Shown piece after piece: positions 11,601 to 18,515 of a stretch of 42,906 bases of DNA. The stretch spans positions 1-42,906 of the forward strand of contig NZ_WKJN01000041.1 in the NCBI RefSeq assembly GCF_009674495.1. Direction: 5' to 3'. The DNA is from Duganella alba. GTDB taxonomy: Bacteria; Pseudomonadota; Gammaproteobacteria; Burkholderiales; Burkholderiaceae_D. The position numbers were made by a program, and so were the translations under genes. Below the pieces are notes generated by a model that was given only the letters and a program-made list of their open reading frames with translations, had not been told where the DNA came from and ran no database searches. How positions within the stretch are numbered: the first letter of the stretch is position 1; each line of letters opens with the position of its first letter.

Positions 11601-14405
11601 CAGCAGTTTGCGGTGCGACACCAGCGAACGCCACAGGCTGCGCAGGATGGCGTCCATGCTGAAGTAGGCTTCGTAGGGCAGGAAGGCCAGCATCAGGATC
11701 GCGTGCGAGAACTGCAGGCCGCCACGACGCACCGAGGCGCGGATATGCTGGCTCCACAAGGTGTCGCGCGGACGGCGGCACAAGTCGTACACCACGCTGA
11801 CCAGCGGTGGCAGGAAGATCACGGTCAGCACGGCGCCGGTCCACAGCCATGGGTCGGGCAGCCAGCGCCACGCGGTGATCAGCGACAGCACCAGCGCCGG
11901 CGCGGTCAGGCTGCGGCGCAGATTGTCGAACAGCTTCCAGCGCGACAGCAGCGACAGCGGATTCTTTTCGCGCCGGCCGCTGCGGCCCGGTACGCGGCCG
12001 GCCAGCCAGCCGAGCAGCTGCCAGTCGCCGCGGATCCAGCGCTGGCGGCGGCTGACGTCGTCGCTGTACTGGGCCGGATATTCTTCGTAGAGCTGGGCGT
12101 CGCTCAACAGGCCGGCGCGCACATAGCAGCCCTCCAGCAAATCGTGGCTGAGGATTTTGTTTTCAGGCAGGCGGCCACCCAGCACCTGCTCGAACACGTC
12201 GACGTCGTAGATGCCCTTGCCGATAAAGGAGCCTTCGAAGAACACGTCCTGATAGACGTCCGACACGGTGCGGGTGTAAGGATCGATGCCCGGCTCGCCG
12301 CCGCACATTTTTTCGTAGCGCGAAGCGTTCTCGCTCGGCAGCGCCACCGCCACGCGCGGTTGCAGGATGCCGTAGCCTTCGGTGACGCGGCCGCGCTGGA
12401 CATCGACGCGCGGACGGTTCAGCGGGTGCTGCATGGTGGCGATGAACTGCGCCGCCGCATCGCGCGGCAGCTGGGTGTCGGTATCGAGCGTGATGACGTA
12501 GCGGATGCTCTCCAGCTCCGAGGTGTCGCCCACCACCAGCGAGAACTTGTCGCGCGCGCCGCCGCGCAGGAAGCGGTTCAGGTCTTCCAGCTTGCCGCGC
12601 TTGCGTTCATAGCCCATCCACACGCCTTCCTGCGGATTCCACATGCGCGGGCGGTGCAGCAGCAGGAACGGCGCGTGCGACGATGCGTCGTTGGCATACT
12701 TGTGTTGCAGGTGCGCGAAGCAGCGTTTCATCTGCTCGACCAGCGCATCGTCGTTCGGCATTTTCTCCGACTTGGCGTCGGCGAAGTCGGTCAGCAGGCA
12801 GAACATCAGGTTGGGATCGCGGTTGGCCAGGAAGCGCACTTCCATCTGCTCGAACAGCTCCTCGATATTCTCCTTGCTGTAGACCAGCGTCGGCACCACC
12901 ACGATGGCGCGCGCGTCGGACGGAATGCCGTCCTTGAAATCCATGCGCGGCAGCGGATTCGGTTGCGTCACCAGCGTGGCGACCCAGTTCACCAGGTTCA
13001 GCGCCAGCTGGCTGCTGCCCAGCAGCGCCAGCACGCCCAGCACCACCAGCACGAAGCCGTGCACGCCGTGGTAGGACGCGCGTTCCAGCAGCAACGCGGT
13101 GGACACCAGCGCGATGGCGGCGATGGCGCCCAGGTAGGACGTCAGCGGCGAGGCACGCGAGGTCTGCTGCATCGCCTCCAGCCATGGGCGGCGCATGCCG
13201 GTCTGTTTTTCCAGCGCGGCCAGGCCGCCGCCGATCAGGTAGAAGCCGACGTGGCCATGGCGCGAGTCGCCATTGCCGTGATGCGCCAGCGCCAGCTGCA
13301 AGGCTTGCTGCGCCACTTCCACTTCGCTGAAGCGCGAGCGCTTGGCGATCTTTTCGATCGCGTGCCGGTATTGGTCACGGGTGGCGAATTCCATTTTGCC
13401 GTAGATGCCGGCCGGGTCTTCGCGCAGCGTCTGCTCGACCACGCTCATGGTCTCGACAAACTCCTGCCAGTCCATGGTGCCGAGGAAGCGCAGGCTGCCG
13501 ATGCTGTTGGCGATCGACACCTGCTCGGCCGCCTGCTGCTGGATCTCGGCCTGGATCTGCTGTTCGATGGTCTGGCCCGATTCGGCCAGGCGGTGCGTGA
13601 TCCAGGTCAGCGCCAGCGTCAGCGCCGGGCTTTGCCCTTGCAGCCGGCGCGCCAGTTCGGCCACGAAGGCGCTGGTGATCGGCGGATTGGAGCGCGCCAT
13701 GTCGGCCACCATCAGAATCAGGCCGCTCGGATTTTTTTCCGCGATCTCGGTCATCTGGTCGGCCCAGGTGTTGGCCAGGTCGCGCTGGATGCGGTTTTCA
13801 GCCACGCGCGCAGCCACGCGGCGCAGGTTCTCGATCAGCGCCAGGCGCAGCATGATGGGAATCGCCCACAGCTCGCCGAGCTTGAGCGTGGCGACTTCCT
13901 GGTAGGCGTCGACAAAGCGGCACAGCGATTCCGGATCGACCCGGCCATCGCCATGCGAAATAATTTCCAATGCGATTTTGTAGACGCGCGGGCAGCCGTC
14001 CGGCGCGCCCTTGCCCAGGCGCGGCAATTCCTTGCTGTAGTCCTTCGGCAAGTGACGGCGGGCAATGCGGATCTGCTCTTCGATCAGGTAGAAGTTGTCC
14101 AGCAGCCATTCCGATGCGGGCGTGATCTGGCGGCCGGCCTTGATGGCGGCGGTCAGCTCGTCACAGGTGGAATCGATGACGGCGGCGTTTTCCGCCAGCC
14201 GCGACAACAGCCGGTCACGGCCGCCGCGCTTGCTCAGTTCATGATGCTGGGCCAGCGTTTTGCCGTGCGCCGCCATCTGCGCGGCGCTGAACAGCTCCGC
14301 GCGCAAGGGCAGGTCTTCGTCGTCCTCGTCGGACATCAGGGAGCCGGCTGGAGATTCGCGGAAGCCGAGTGTCATCTCAGGCAGCAGGGGATTGGACTTG
14401 TTCAA
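5661..14405 (-). CDS. ndvB: Cyclic beta-1,2-glucan synthase, NdvB/ChvB type (GT84-GH94)
   Basis: 2914 residues, close to the usual size of this family. The N-terminal cytoplasmic part (1-410) is followed by membrane helices (about 420-480), a GT84 glycosyltransferase core with a D-T-D metal motif near 640 and R-Q-R-W-I-R-G-D-W near 787, more membrane helices (about 820-990), and a glucoamylase-like (DUF3131) region from about 1020. The C-terminal half carries carbohydrate-binding and GH94 phosphorylase-like domains with D-W-N-D-G near 2580. The family builds a protein-linked beta-1,2-glucan from UDP-glucose, trims it and cyclises it; the product goes to the periplasm and serves osmotic adaptation and host interaction. 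The start is a TTG at 14405 with GCGAGG six bases upstream; the ATG at 14375 is the alternative. It appears to be a single-gene unit. Confidence 0.93.
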   Translation of the reverse strand: MNKSNPLLPEMTLGFRESPAGSLMSDEDDEDLPLRAELFSAAQMAAHGKTLAQHHELSKRGGRDRLLSRLAENAAVIDSTCDELTAAIKAGRQITPASEWLLDNFYLIEEQIRIARRHLPKDYSKELPRLGKGAPDGCPRVYKIALEIISHGDGRVDPESLCRFVDAYQEVATLKLGELWAIPIMLRLALIENLRRVAARVAENRIQRDLANTWADQMTEIAEKNPSGLILMVADMARSNPPITSAFVAELARRLQGQSPALTLALTWITHRLAESGQTIEQQIQAEIQQQAAEQVSIANSIGSLRFLGTMDWQEFVETMSVVEQTLREDPAGIYGKMEFATRDQYRHAIEKIAKRSRFSEVEVAQQALQLALAHHGNGDSRHGHVGFYLIGGGLAALEKQTGMRRPWLEAMQQTSRASPLTSYLGAIAAIALVSTALLLERASYHGVHGFVLVVLGVLALLGSSQLALNLVNWVATLVTQPNPLPRMDFKDGIPSDARAIVVVPTLVYSKENIEELFEQMEVRFLANRDPNLMFCLLTDFADAKSEKMPNDDALVEQMKRCFAHLQHKYANDASSHAPFLLLHRPRMWNPQEGVWMGYERKRGKLEDLNRFLRGGARDKFSLVVGDTSELESIRYVITLDTDTQLPRDAAAQFIATMQHPLNRPRVDVQRGRVTEGYGILQPRVAVALPSENASRYEKMCGGEPGIDPYTRTVSDVYQDVFFEGSFIGKGIYDVDVFEQVLGGRLPENKILSHDLLEGCYVRAGLLSDAQLYEEYPAQYSDDVSRRQRWIRGDWQLLGWLAGRVPGRSGRREKNPLSLLSRWKLFDNLRRSLTAPALVLSLITAWRWLPDPWLWTGAVLTVIFLPPLVSVVYDLCRRPRDTLWSQHIRASVRRGGLQFSHAILMLAFLPYEAYFSMDAILRSLWRSLVSHRKLLEWRASALARQADGTVSTWRTMWFAPVLALFIGGALLGWRPGSLPAAALFLLAWLVSPAIADWISRPIERKHAQLTPEQNQFLNKLARRTWAYFERFVNQEDNWLPPDNMQEHPVQVVAHRTSPTNIGMALLANLTATDFGYITVGQLMERTTNTLNSMDQLERHQGHFYNWYDTITLKPLHPMYVSTVDSGNLAGHLLTLQPGLTGLYDEPVIGPQIVDGIVTTARVLEETLNDAGAAGSAAPVAVSADTLIAALTPAPDAGNLQQLHGWLTRVSATAEVFQPQAAAHSEAGAHWADALVQQCRAALDELAAMTPWAALSDDAIFDTSMTRMPTLRELAALARATAGIAVNDLAPDERDRQQRLAELFEQGSSNAHERMRALADLAQRACTFAQMEYGFLFNQTTNLLAIGYNVSDRRLDASYYDLLASEVRLASFVAIAQGQLPQEHWFALGRQLCIVAGKPVLLSWSGSMFEYLMPLLVMPNYPSTLLDQTYNSVIDAQIDYGKQRNVPWGISESGYNTVDASLNYQYRAFGVPGLGLKRGLADDLVIAPYASMMGLMVQPEASCANLQKMAELGYMGRYGFYEAIDYTPSRLPRGQSAAVIRSFMVHHQGMGFLSLSYLLHDRPMQRRFESDPLLQSTLLVLQERSPQAGAFYSNTTEMAAIRTTAPDQSAPMRVLTQHSTPVPETQLLSNGRYHVMVTNSGGSYSRWKDLAVTRWREDSTRDNWGNFCYVRDVDDGEFWSTTFQPTLVDPRKHEVIFSEGRAEFRRSDRHIDLYTEIVVSPEDDIELRRTRITNKSDRVRTIEVTSYAEVVMAPAAADNAHPAFSKLFVQTEILRDENAILCTRRPRGATEVMPWMMHSMMVHDAPVVNVSYETDRSRFIGRGNTMAAPSAMLDDGPLSGGEGSVLDPVVAIRYTITLKPDQFATVDIVTGMTEQRDVALHLIDKYQDRHLADRVFELAWTHSQVVLRQLNASEADGQLFGRLANSVIYPNAGLRADASTLIKNQRGQSGLWAYAISGDLPIVLMQIKDPSNIELARQMVQAHAYWRLKGLVVDLVIWYEDQSGYRQALHDQIMGLIASGIDAQAIDRPGGIFVRLMDQIPNEDRVLMQSVARVIISDARGTLSEQIKRPAPPTMRMPPLLADNRGEYADAGPVTHPARGLVLENGIGGFTPDGREYVITTSDTQRTPAPWSNVLANPQFGTVISESGQAYTWHENAHEYRITPWHNDPVSDASGEAFYLRDEQSGQFWSPTALPARGNGAYITRHGFGYSVFEHTEAGIHSEMTTFVAVDAPIKYTVLKVRNDSAVQRRLSAFGYVEWVLGDMRSKSGMHIITETDPVSGAMFAKNPYNTEFSGRVAFFNCDAALRTVTGDRTEFMGRNGSLAAPAALRRSRLSGKIGAGLDACAAIQAPFDLLPGQEREIVFVLGVAGRRNADASSLVQKHRSAGAAQEALAAVHAQWEKTLGAVRIETPEPELDVIANGWLMYQTIACRIWARSGYYQSGGAFGFRDQLQDAMATIHTQPQLLRDQLMLCAAHQFLEGDVQHWWHPPSDRGVRTHCSDDYLWLPLGAWRYVSSTGDLSILDETAPYLEGRAVKQEEDSYYDMPARSSEHGTLYEHCQRAIRNGLRFGQHGLPLIGSCDWNDGMDKVGEHGKGESVWLAFFLCEVLKRFAEVADLRNDAEFAAECREQARRIAANVEQNAWDGEWYRRAYFDDGTPLGSHTNEECQIDSISQSWGVLSGSADPVRVRGAMEQVNQRLVRRDSGIIQLLDPPFDKAGPNPGYIRGYVPGVRENGGQYTHAAIWTAMAFARLGETERAWELARMINPVMHGRTPEDTAIYKVEPYVVTADVYAVAPHIGRGGWSWYTGSSGWMYRLILESLLGLTRTAHHLKLEPRMPEGWTTFTLTYRYASASYVIRVVQGDDDAALLTVDGVPQHDQMVELRDSGSTHQVELLLPRASGAALSSDAQAGAGAK

Positions 14406-14480
14406 CGTGGGCCTCGCTTCTAATTCTGCGAATTGGAAATTATGTGTCAGAGAATCGTATGGGGGCGCACGCCATGTGAC

Positions 14481-14496
14481 TGTACGCTGACGTACA
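14481..14496. promoter_or_regulatory. Palindrome, possible operator upstream of the glucan synthase
   Basis: TGTACG at 14481-14486 and CGTACA at 14491-14496 form a perfect inverted repeat with a four-base spacer, about 76 bases upstream of the TTG start. It sits between the glucan synthase start and the terminator of the next gene. The symmetric TGTA-N8-TACA form suits a dimeric regulator, but no regulator can be named. Confidence 0.35.
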
Positions 14497-14513
14497 TAAC
14501 GAGGTCAGCAAAG

Positions 14514-14536
14514 AAAAAGGCCGCTTGCGCGGCCTT
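14514..14536 (-). terminator. Intrinsic terminator of the desulfurase fusion gene
   Basis: On the minus strand AAGGCCGC and GCGGCCTT form a perfect 8-bp stem (14529-14536 with 14517-14524, four-base loop), followed by a run of T (14514-14518) and then C and TTT. It lies 20 bases past the stop of the desulfurase fusion gene. Confidence 0.88.
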
Positions 14537-14555
14537 CGAAAGGAAGAGAAAAATT

Positions 14556-16646
14556 TCAGGCCGCCAACGGCAGCGGCGACGCCAGCGCCAATCCACCGTT
14601 GAGGCTGTAGGCGTGCTGATGGCCGAGACGGCGCAGACACAGCGCGGCCTTCATGCTGCGGTTGCCGCTGCGGCAGAAGAACACCAGCGGCGTCTGCTCG
14701 GCGCGCAGCCATTCGCTGGCGTACTCGGCCAGGCGACTCAGCGGCACGCTCAACGCCATGCGGCCGGCCGGCAGCGGTGCGACGGTGGCGGCAAACTCAT
14801 AGGGTTCGCGCACGTCGACCAGGCGCGCGTCGGGATGGGCTTGCAGGAATGCGTCCAGCGCGGTGCTATCGAGTTGCGCGTCAGCAGCGACGATTGCCGC
14901 TGGTGCAGACATCATGCTGGTGCAAAACTGATTCTGTTCATCGCGGGTTGGGCACAGCAGCGTTTGCCCGTTGCTGATGGCGCCCAGCGCCTGCTGCGCC
15001 GGACGCGCACTGAAGGCAAAGCGCACCGCTGCGGCCGGCAGGCTGCCGCCGTCGGCCTCGCCAAGCAGGAAGGCGCGCAGTTCGTCGCCGGTGCCGCATG
15101 GCACGCAGGCCAGCAGTTGCGCGCCGAGCCTGATGGCGCCGGCGCTGGCGCCGTTGTCGAGCTGGATGCTGATGGCGTTGGCCGGCCAACCATAGGCGTC
15201 GGCATCGGCGGCGCGGTTGAAGTGACGGCCCAGCGCCTCGACCAGCACGGCGCGGCCGGCGTTGGGCAAGGTGCTGACCACGGCCTGCACCTGGTAGTTC
15301 TGGCAGCGCACATAGGATTCGATGCGCGCGGTGTGCTCCGGCAAGGGATCGATGACGATGCAGCTGCGGCTGGCGGCGTCCAGCACCATCCAGCTGCACG
15401 CGCCTTCGACGCCGAGTTGCAGCAGGCCGTCGTGCGGCACGGCGGTGCGGTCCGACGGGATCAGGCAGCTGGCGCGCAAGGCGGCGCCGCAGCGCTCGAT
15501 GCGCGCACAGGCGGCGGCGATGGTGGCTTCGTCGGCCAGCGGGCCGAACGACATGCGGATGGCGCCGGCGCTGCGCCACAGCGGCAGTCCCATCGCATCC
15601 AGCACATAACTCGGCGCGGCCTTGGACGAGGAACAGGCGCTGCCGGCGCTGACGCGCACTTCCGCTGCGTCGAACACATCCATCAGCTCGCGGCTCGACA
15701 GGCCCGGCACGGAGAAATTCAGCGTGGTCGGCAGCGCCTTGTCGAAGGGATTGTTGAACACCACGCCCGGCAGCGCGGCGCGCAGGCTGTCGGCCAGGCG
15801 GGCACGGAAGCTGCTCAGTTCCGCGGCGGTGCGGAAGGTGTCGCCACGCTCCAGCGCGGCCAGCACGGCGCCCAGCGCGGCGATGCCGGCCATGTTCTCC
15901 GTGCCGGAACGCTGGCCGGCTTCCTGGCCGCCGCCCATGATGAGGGCGGTGAACGGCGTGCCGGCGCGCACGTACAGCATGCCGATGCCTTTGGGCGCAT
16001 ACAGTTTATGGCCGGAGAACGGCGCGTAATCGATGCGGGTAGAGGACAGATCCAGCTTCAGCTTGCCCAGCGCCTGGACGCAGTCAACCATCCACAGCGC
16101 CTGGCTGCCGGTTTCCGCCAGCACCGCCTCGATGCCGGCCAGGTCGGAGATGACGCCGGTTTCGTTGTTGGCGGCCATGGTGCACACCATCGCCGCCTGC
16201 GGTGCGACGTCGCGCAGCGCCTTCAGGCTGTGGACGCCGTTGTGGTCGACCGGCAGCTTGTGCAGCGTCAGGTTCAGGCCCAGCAGGCGGTTCCAGTGCG
16301 CCAGGCTTTCCGGCACGGCCTTGTGTTCGGTGGCGCCGTAGACCAGCAGCGTGCCGATGGGCTCGCCGGCGTCGCGCCGTTCGCGCAAGGCGACCAGCGC
16401 CGACAGCACTGCGGTCTGGATGCCCTCGGTGGCGCCGCTGTTGAACATCAGGCGGCCATTGCCGACGCCCAGCAGGCGCACGGCGCAGGCGCGCGCCTCG
16501 TCGAGGATCACTTTCGCCTTGAGGCCGGTGCCGTGAGTGCTGCTGGGATTGCCGTAGCGCTGGCCCATGGCGTCGGTGGCGGCCGCGATGGCGGCGGGCA
16601 GGACAATGCTGGTGGCGTTGCTGTCGAGATAGATTTCAGTAGTCAT
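14556..16646 (-). CDS. Cysteine desulfurase fused to a ligand-less metallo-beta-lactamase fold and a rhodanese
   Basis: 696 residues in three parts. Residues 1-390 are an IscS/NifS-type class V aminotransferase: PLP lysine K214 in S-G-H-K, histidine in the T-E-H-K block at 107-109, and the persulfide-forming C338 in S-A-G-S-A-C. Residues about 408-585 align by eye with ETHE1-like persulfide dioxygenases, but the H-x-H-x-D-H zinc/iron motif is replaced by T-L-P-N-A-G-R near 459-465. The later histidine blocks are replaced by C-V-P-C-G-T (514-519) and C-P-T-R-D, so all recognisable ligands are gone. Residues 595-696 are a rhodanese with the active loop C-R-S-G-N-R-S (C658). A desulfurase makes a cysteine persulfide; the rhodanese could accept or pass on that sulfur. 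The gene is divergent from a DecR-like cysteine regulator. The standard size for a desulfurase is about 400 residues. Confidence 0.88.
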   Translation of the reverse strand: MTTEIYLDSNATSIVLPAAIAAATDAMGQRYGNPSSTHGTGLKAKVILDEARACAVRLLGVGNGRLMFNSGATEGIQTAVLSALVALRERRDAGEPIGTLLVYGATEHKAVPESLAHWNRLLGLNLTLHKLPVDHNGVHSLKALRDVAPQAAMVCTMAANNETGVISDLAGIEAVLAETGSQALWMVDCVQALGKLKLDLSSTRIDYAPFSGHKLYAPKGIGMLYVRAGTPFTALIMGGGQEAGQRSGTENMAGIAALGAVLAALERGDTFRTAAELSSFRARLADSLRAALPGVVFNNPFDKALPTTLNFSVPGLSSRELMDVFDAAEVRVSAGSACSSSKAAPSYVLDAMGLPLWRSAGAIRMSFGPLADEATIAAACARIERCGAALRASCLIPSDRTAVPHDGLLQLGVEGACSWMVLDAASRSCIVIDPLPEHTARIESYVRCQNYQVQAVVSTLPNAGRAVLVEALGRHFNRAADADAYGWPANAISIQLDNGASAGAIRLGAQLLACVPCGTGDELRAFLLGEADGGSLPAAAVRFAFSARPAQQALGAISNGQTLLCPTRDEQNQFCTSMMSAPAAIVAADAQLDSTALDAFLQAHPDARLVDVREPYEFAATVAPLPAGRMALSVPLSRLAEYASEWLRAEQTPLVFFCRSGNRSMKAALCLRRLGHQHAYSLNGGLALASPLPLAA

Positions 16647-16706
16647 CCGTATAGCTTACGCAAGTATGCTGAAATAGTCGTACCAAATTTCCACGCCCAG
16701 GCATAA

Positions 16707-16727
16707 GATGTAGGTAATACATCCTAC
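16707..16727. promoter_or_regulatory. Overlapping inverted repeats, candidate operator of the DecR-like regulator
   Basis: The 99-base divergent spacer holds GATGTA (16707-16712) and TACATC (16718-16723), a perfect 6+6 repeat with a five-base spacer. An offset pair, GTAGG (16710-16714) and CCTAC (16723-16727), overlaps it. Lrp-family proteins bind such short AT-containing palindromes and usually control both themselves and the divergent gene. Confidence 0.45.
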
Positions 16728-16745
16728 TTTTTCCAAGATAATAGA

Positions 16746-17240
16746 ATGAATCAACTTGACCGTTATGACTACGCCATCCTTGACGCCCTGCAACGGGATG
16801 GCACGCTGTCCGTTGCCCAGCTTAGCGAGCAGGTAGGCTTATCCTCCACGCCATGCTGGAAACGGCTGCGGCGGCTGGAAGAGGACGGCTATATCGAGAA
16901 CCGCGTCGCCATCATCAACCGCCGCAAGGTGGGCCTGCCGGTTACGGTGTTCGTCAGCGTGCGCACCACCCAGCACGACGAGAAATGGTTTGCGCGCTTT
17001 GCCGCTGCGGTGGCGGCGCTGCCGGAAGTGCAGGAGTTCCACCGCATGAGCGGCGACGTCGATTACCTGCTGAAGGTGGTCACCAGCGATATCGAAGGCT
17101 ATGACCGCTTTTACAAGAAGCTGATCAAATCCGTGCAGTTGACGGGCGTATCGTCGGCGTTCTCGATGGAACAGATCAAGATCACCACCTCCCTGCCGCT
17201 GGGGCTGGTCTCGCACCAGGAGAGTGCATCCATGAGATAA
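16746..17240 (+). CDS. Lrp/AsnC-family regulator, DecR-like (cysteine-responsive)
   Basis: 164 residues. The helix-turn-helix is at about 3-52, with the recognition segment S-S-T-P-C-W-K-R-L-R-R-L-E-E-D-G at 33-48. The RAM ligand-binding domain is at about 65-150, with S-G-D-V-D-Y-L-L-K at 102-110. The recognition helix and the tail M-E-Q-I-K-I-T-T-S-L-P closely resemble, from memory, E. coli DecR (YbaO), which senses cysteine and activates a cysteine desulfidase operon. Here the divergent neighbour is a cysteine desulfurase fusion, so the same kind of circuit is likely (inference). The membrane protein gene follows 29 bases downstream and is probably cotranscribed. The Shine-Dalgarno is weak (AAGAT). 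Confidence 0.9.
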   Translation: MNQLDRYDYAILDALQRDGTLSVAQLSEQVGLSSTPCWKRLRRLEEDGYIENRVAIINRRKVGLPVTVFVSVRTTQHDEKWFARFAAAVAALPEVQEFHRMSGDVDYLLKVVTSDIEGYDRFYKKLIKSVQLTGVSSAFSMEQIKITTSLPLGLVSHQESASMR

Positions 17241-17269
17241 TGCTCATTCCAAATACTTGATTTAAACAC

Positions 17270-18442
17270 ATGCGCGCCTTCTTCCAAAGCTGGCTGCCCA
17301 GCGCCCCCACCGCCAACAGCCGCGAGCAATTGCGGGCCGCCATCGGCGCCTTGTTGGGCATCATGCTGACCGCCCTGGTCAGTCATCTGCTGTTGCAACA
17401 TACACATGCGTCCGCCTTCCTGGTGGCGCCGATCGGCGCGTCGTCGGTGCTGCTGTTTGCGCTGCCGGCCAGCCCGCTGGCGCAGCCGTGGTCTGTGATC
17501 GGCGGCAACATCATCAGCGGCCTGGTGGGCGCGGCCTGCGTGCGCTGGCTGGGCGCCAGTCTGCCGCTGCCCTTGCTGGCGGGCTTGGCCTGCGGCGGCG
17601 CGATTGCCGCCATGTTCCTGGCGCGCTGCCTGCATCCGCCCGGCGGCGCGGTGGCGCTGACCACGGTGATCGGCGGCGCGGCGGTGCAGGCGGCAGGCTT
17701 TGAATTCGTGCTGATGACGGTGCTGGCCGATTCCGTGCTGCTGGTGCTGATGGCCGTCACCTATAACAACCTGACCGGACGCAGCTACCCGCACGCGCAG
17801 CAGAACGCCCATCCCAATCCGCACGCCACCGGGGATGCGGTGCCGACCGTGCGGCTGGGCTTCAAGCCCGAGGATCTGGACGCCGTGCTGTTGCAGCACA
17901 ACCAGGTGCTGGACATCAGCCGCGACGATCTGGCATCGCTGTTCATGCAGACCGAGCAGCGCGCCTACCAGCGCCGCTTCGGCATTATCAGCTGCGCCGA
18001 CATCATGTCGCGCGATATCGTCAGCGCCGAGTTCGGCACAGGGCTGGCCGAAGCGTGGCAGCAGATGCGCGAACACCGCGTGGCGGCGCTGCCGGTGCTG
18101 AACCGCGCGCGGCGCGTGATCGGCATCGTCACGCAGACCGACTTCCTCGAACACGGCGGCCTGGACGATTACGGCAGCATCCGCCAGCAGCTGCAACGTT
18201 TCCTGCGCAAGAGCGGCGTCACCCACACGGAAAAGGCCGAGGTGGTCGGACAGATCATGACCCAGCATCCGACCACCGCGCGCACCGACACGCCGATCGT
18301 CGATCTGGTGCCGCTGATGGCGGACTCGGGTTTTCATCACATCCCGATTGTCGACAACGAGCAGCGATTTGTCGGCATCATCACGCAATCCGACCTGGTG
18401 GCGGCGCTGTACGAAAGTCGTTTCGCGGAAGCGGCGGCCTGA
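17270..18442 (+). CDS. HPP-family membrane protein with two CBS domains
   Basis: 390 residues. Residues 18-170 hold about four to five membrane helices with the family signature H-P-P-G-G at 122-126. A linker follows, then two CBS domains (about 243-300 and 323-385), each ending in V-G-I-I/V-T-Q-T/S-D. HPP proteins are integral membrane proteins; a plant plastid member moves nitrite, but most bacterial ones have no proven substrate. CBS pairs usually bind adenine nucleotides, so transport may be tuned by energy state or c-di-AMP-like ligands (inference). The gene lies 29 bases behind the DecR-like regulator and has no clear ribosome binding site of its own, which suggests joint transcription. 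A role in sulfur or thiol-related transport is only a guess from context. Confidence 0.88.
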   Translation: MRAFFQSWLPSAPTANSREQLRAAIGALLGIMLTALVSHLLLQHTHASAFLVAPIGASSVLLFALPASPLAQPWSVIGGNIISGLVGAACVRWLGASLPLPLLAGLACGGAIAAMFLARCLHPPGGAVALTTVIGGAAVQAAGFEFVLMTVLADSVLLVLMAVTYNNLTGRSYPHAQQNAHPNPHATGDAVPTVRLGFKPEDLDAVLLQHNQVLDISRDDLASLFMQTEQRAYQRRFGIISCADIMSRDIVSAEFGTGLAEAWQQMREHRVAALPVLNRARRVIGIVTQTDFLEHGGLDDYGSIRQQLQRFLRKSGVTHTEKAEVVGQIMTQHPTTARTDTPIVDLVPLMADSGFHHIPIVDNEQRFVGIITQSDLVAALYESRFAEAAA

Positions 18443-18515
18443 TACAAAATTTGTTCCTGCCGGCCGGTGCAATGACTTATGCTATCGGCCAACTTTGTCA
18501 GACAAGGAACCTTTT

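Noticed and set aside
9126..14423. A very long plus-strand open frame (over 1700 codons) opposite the glucan synthase gene
   Set aside because: Its translation is rich in H, R, Q, A and V with no domain, as expected for the antisense of a high-GC gene. The minus-strand frame encodes a complete, recognisable enzyme.
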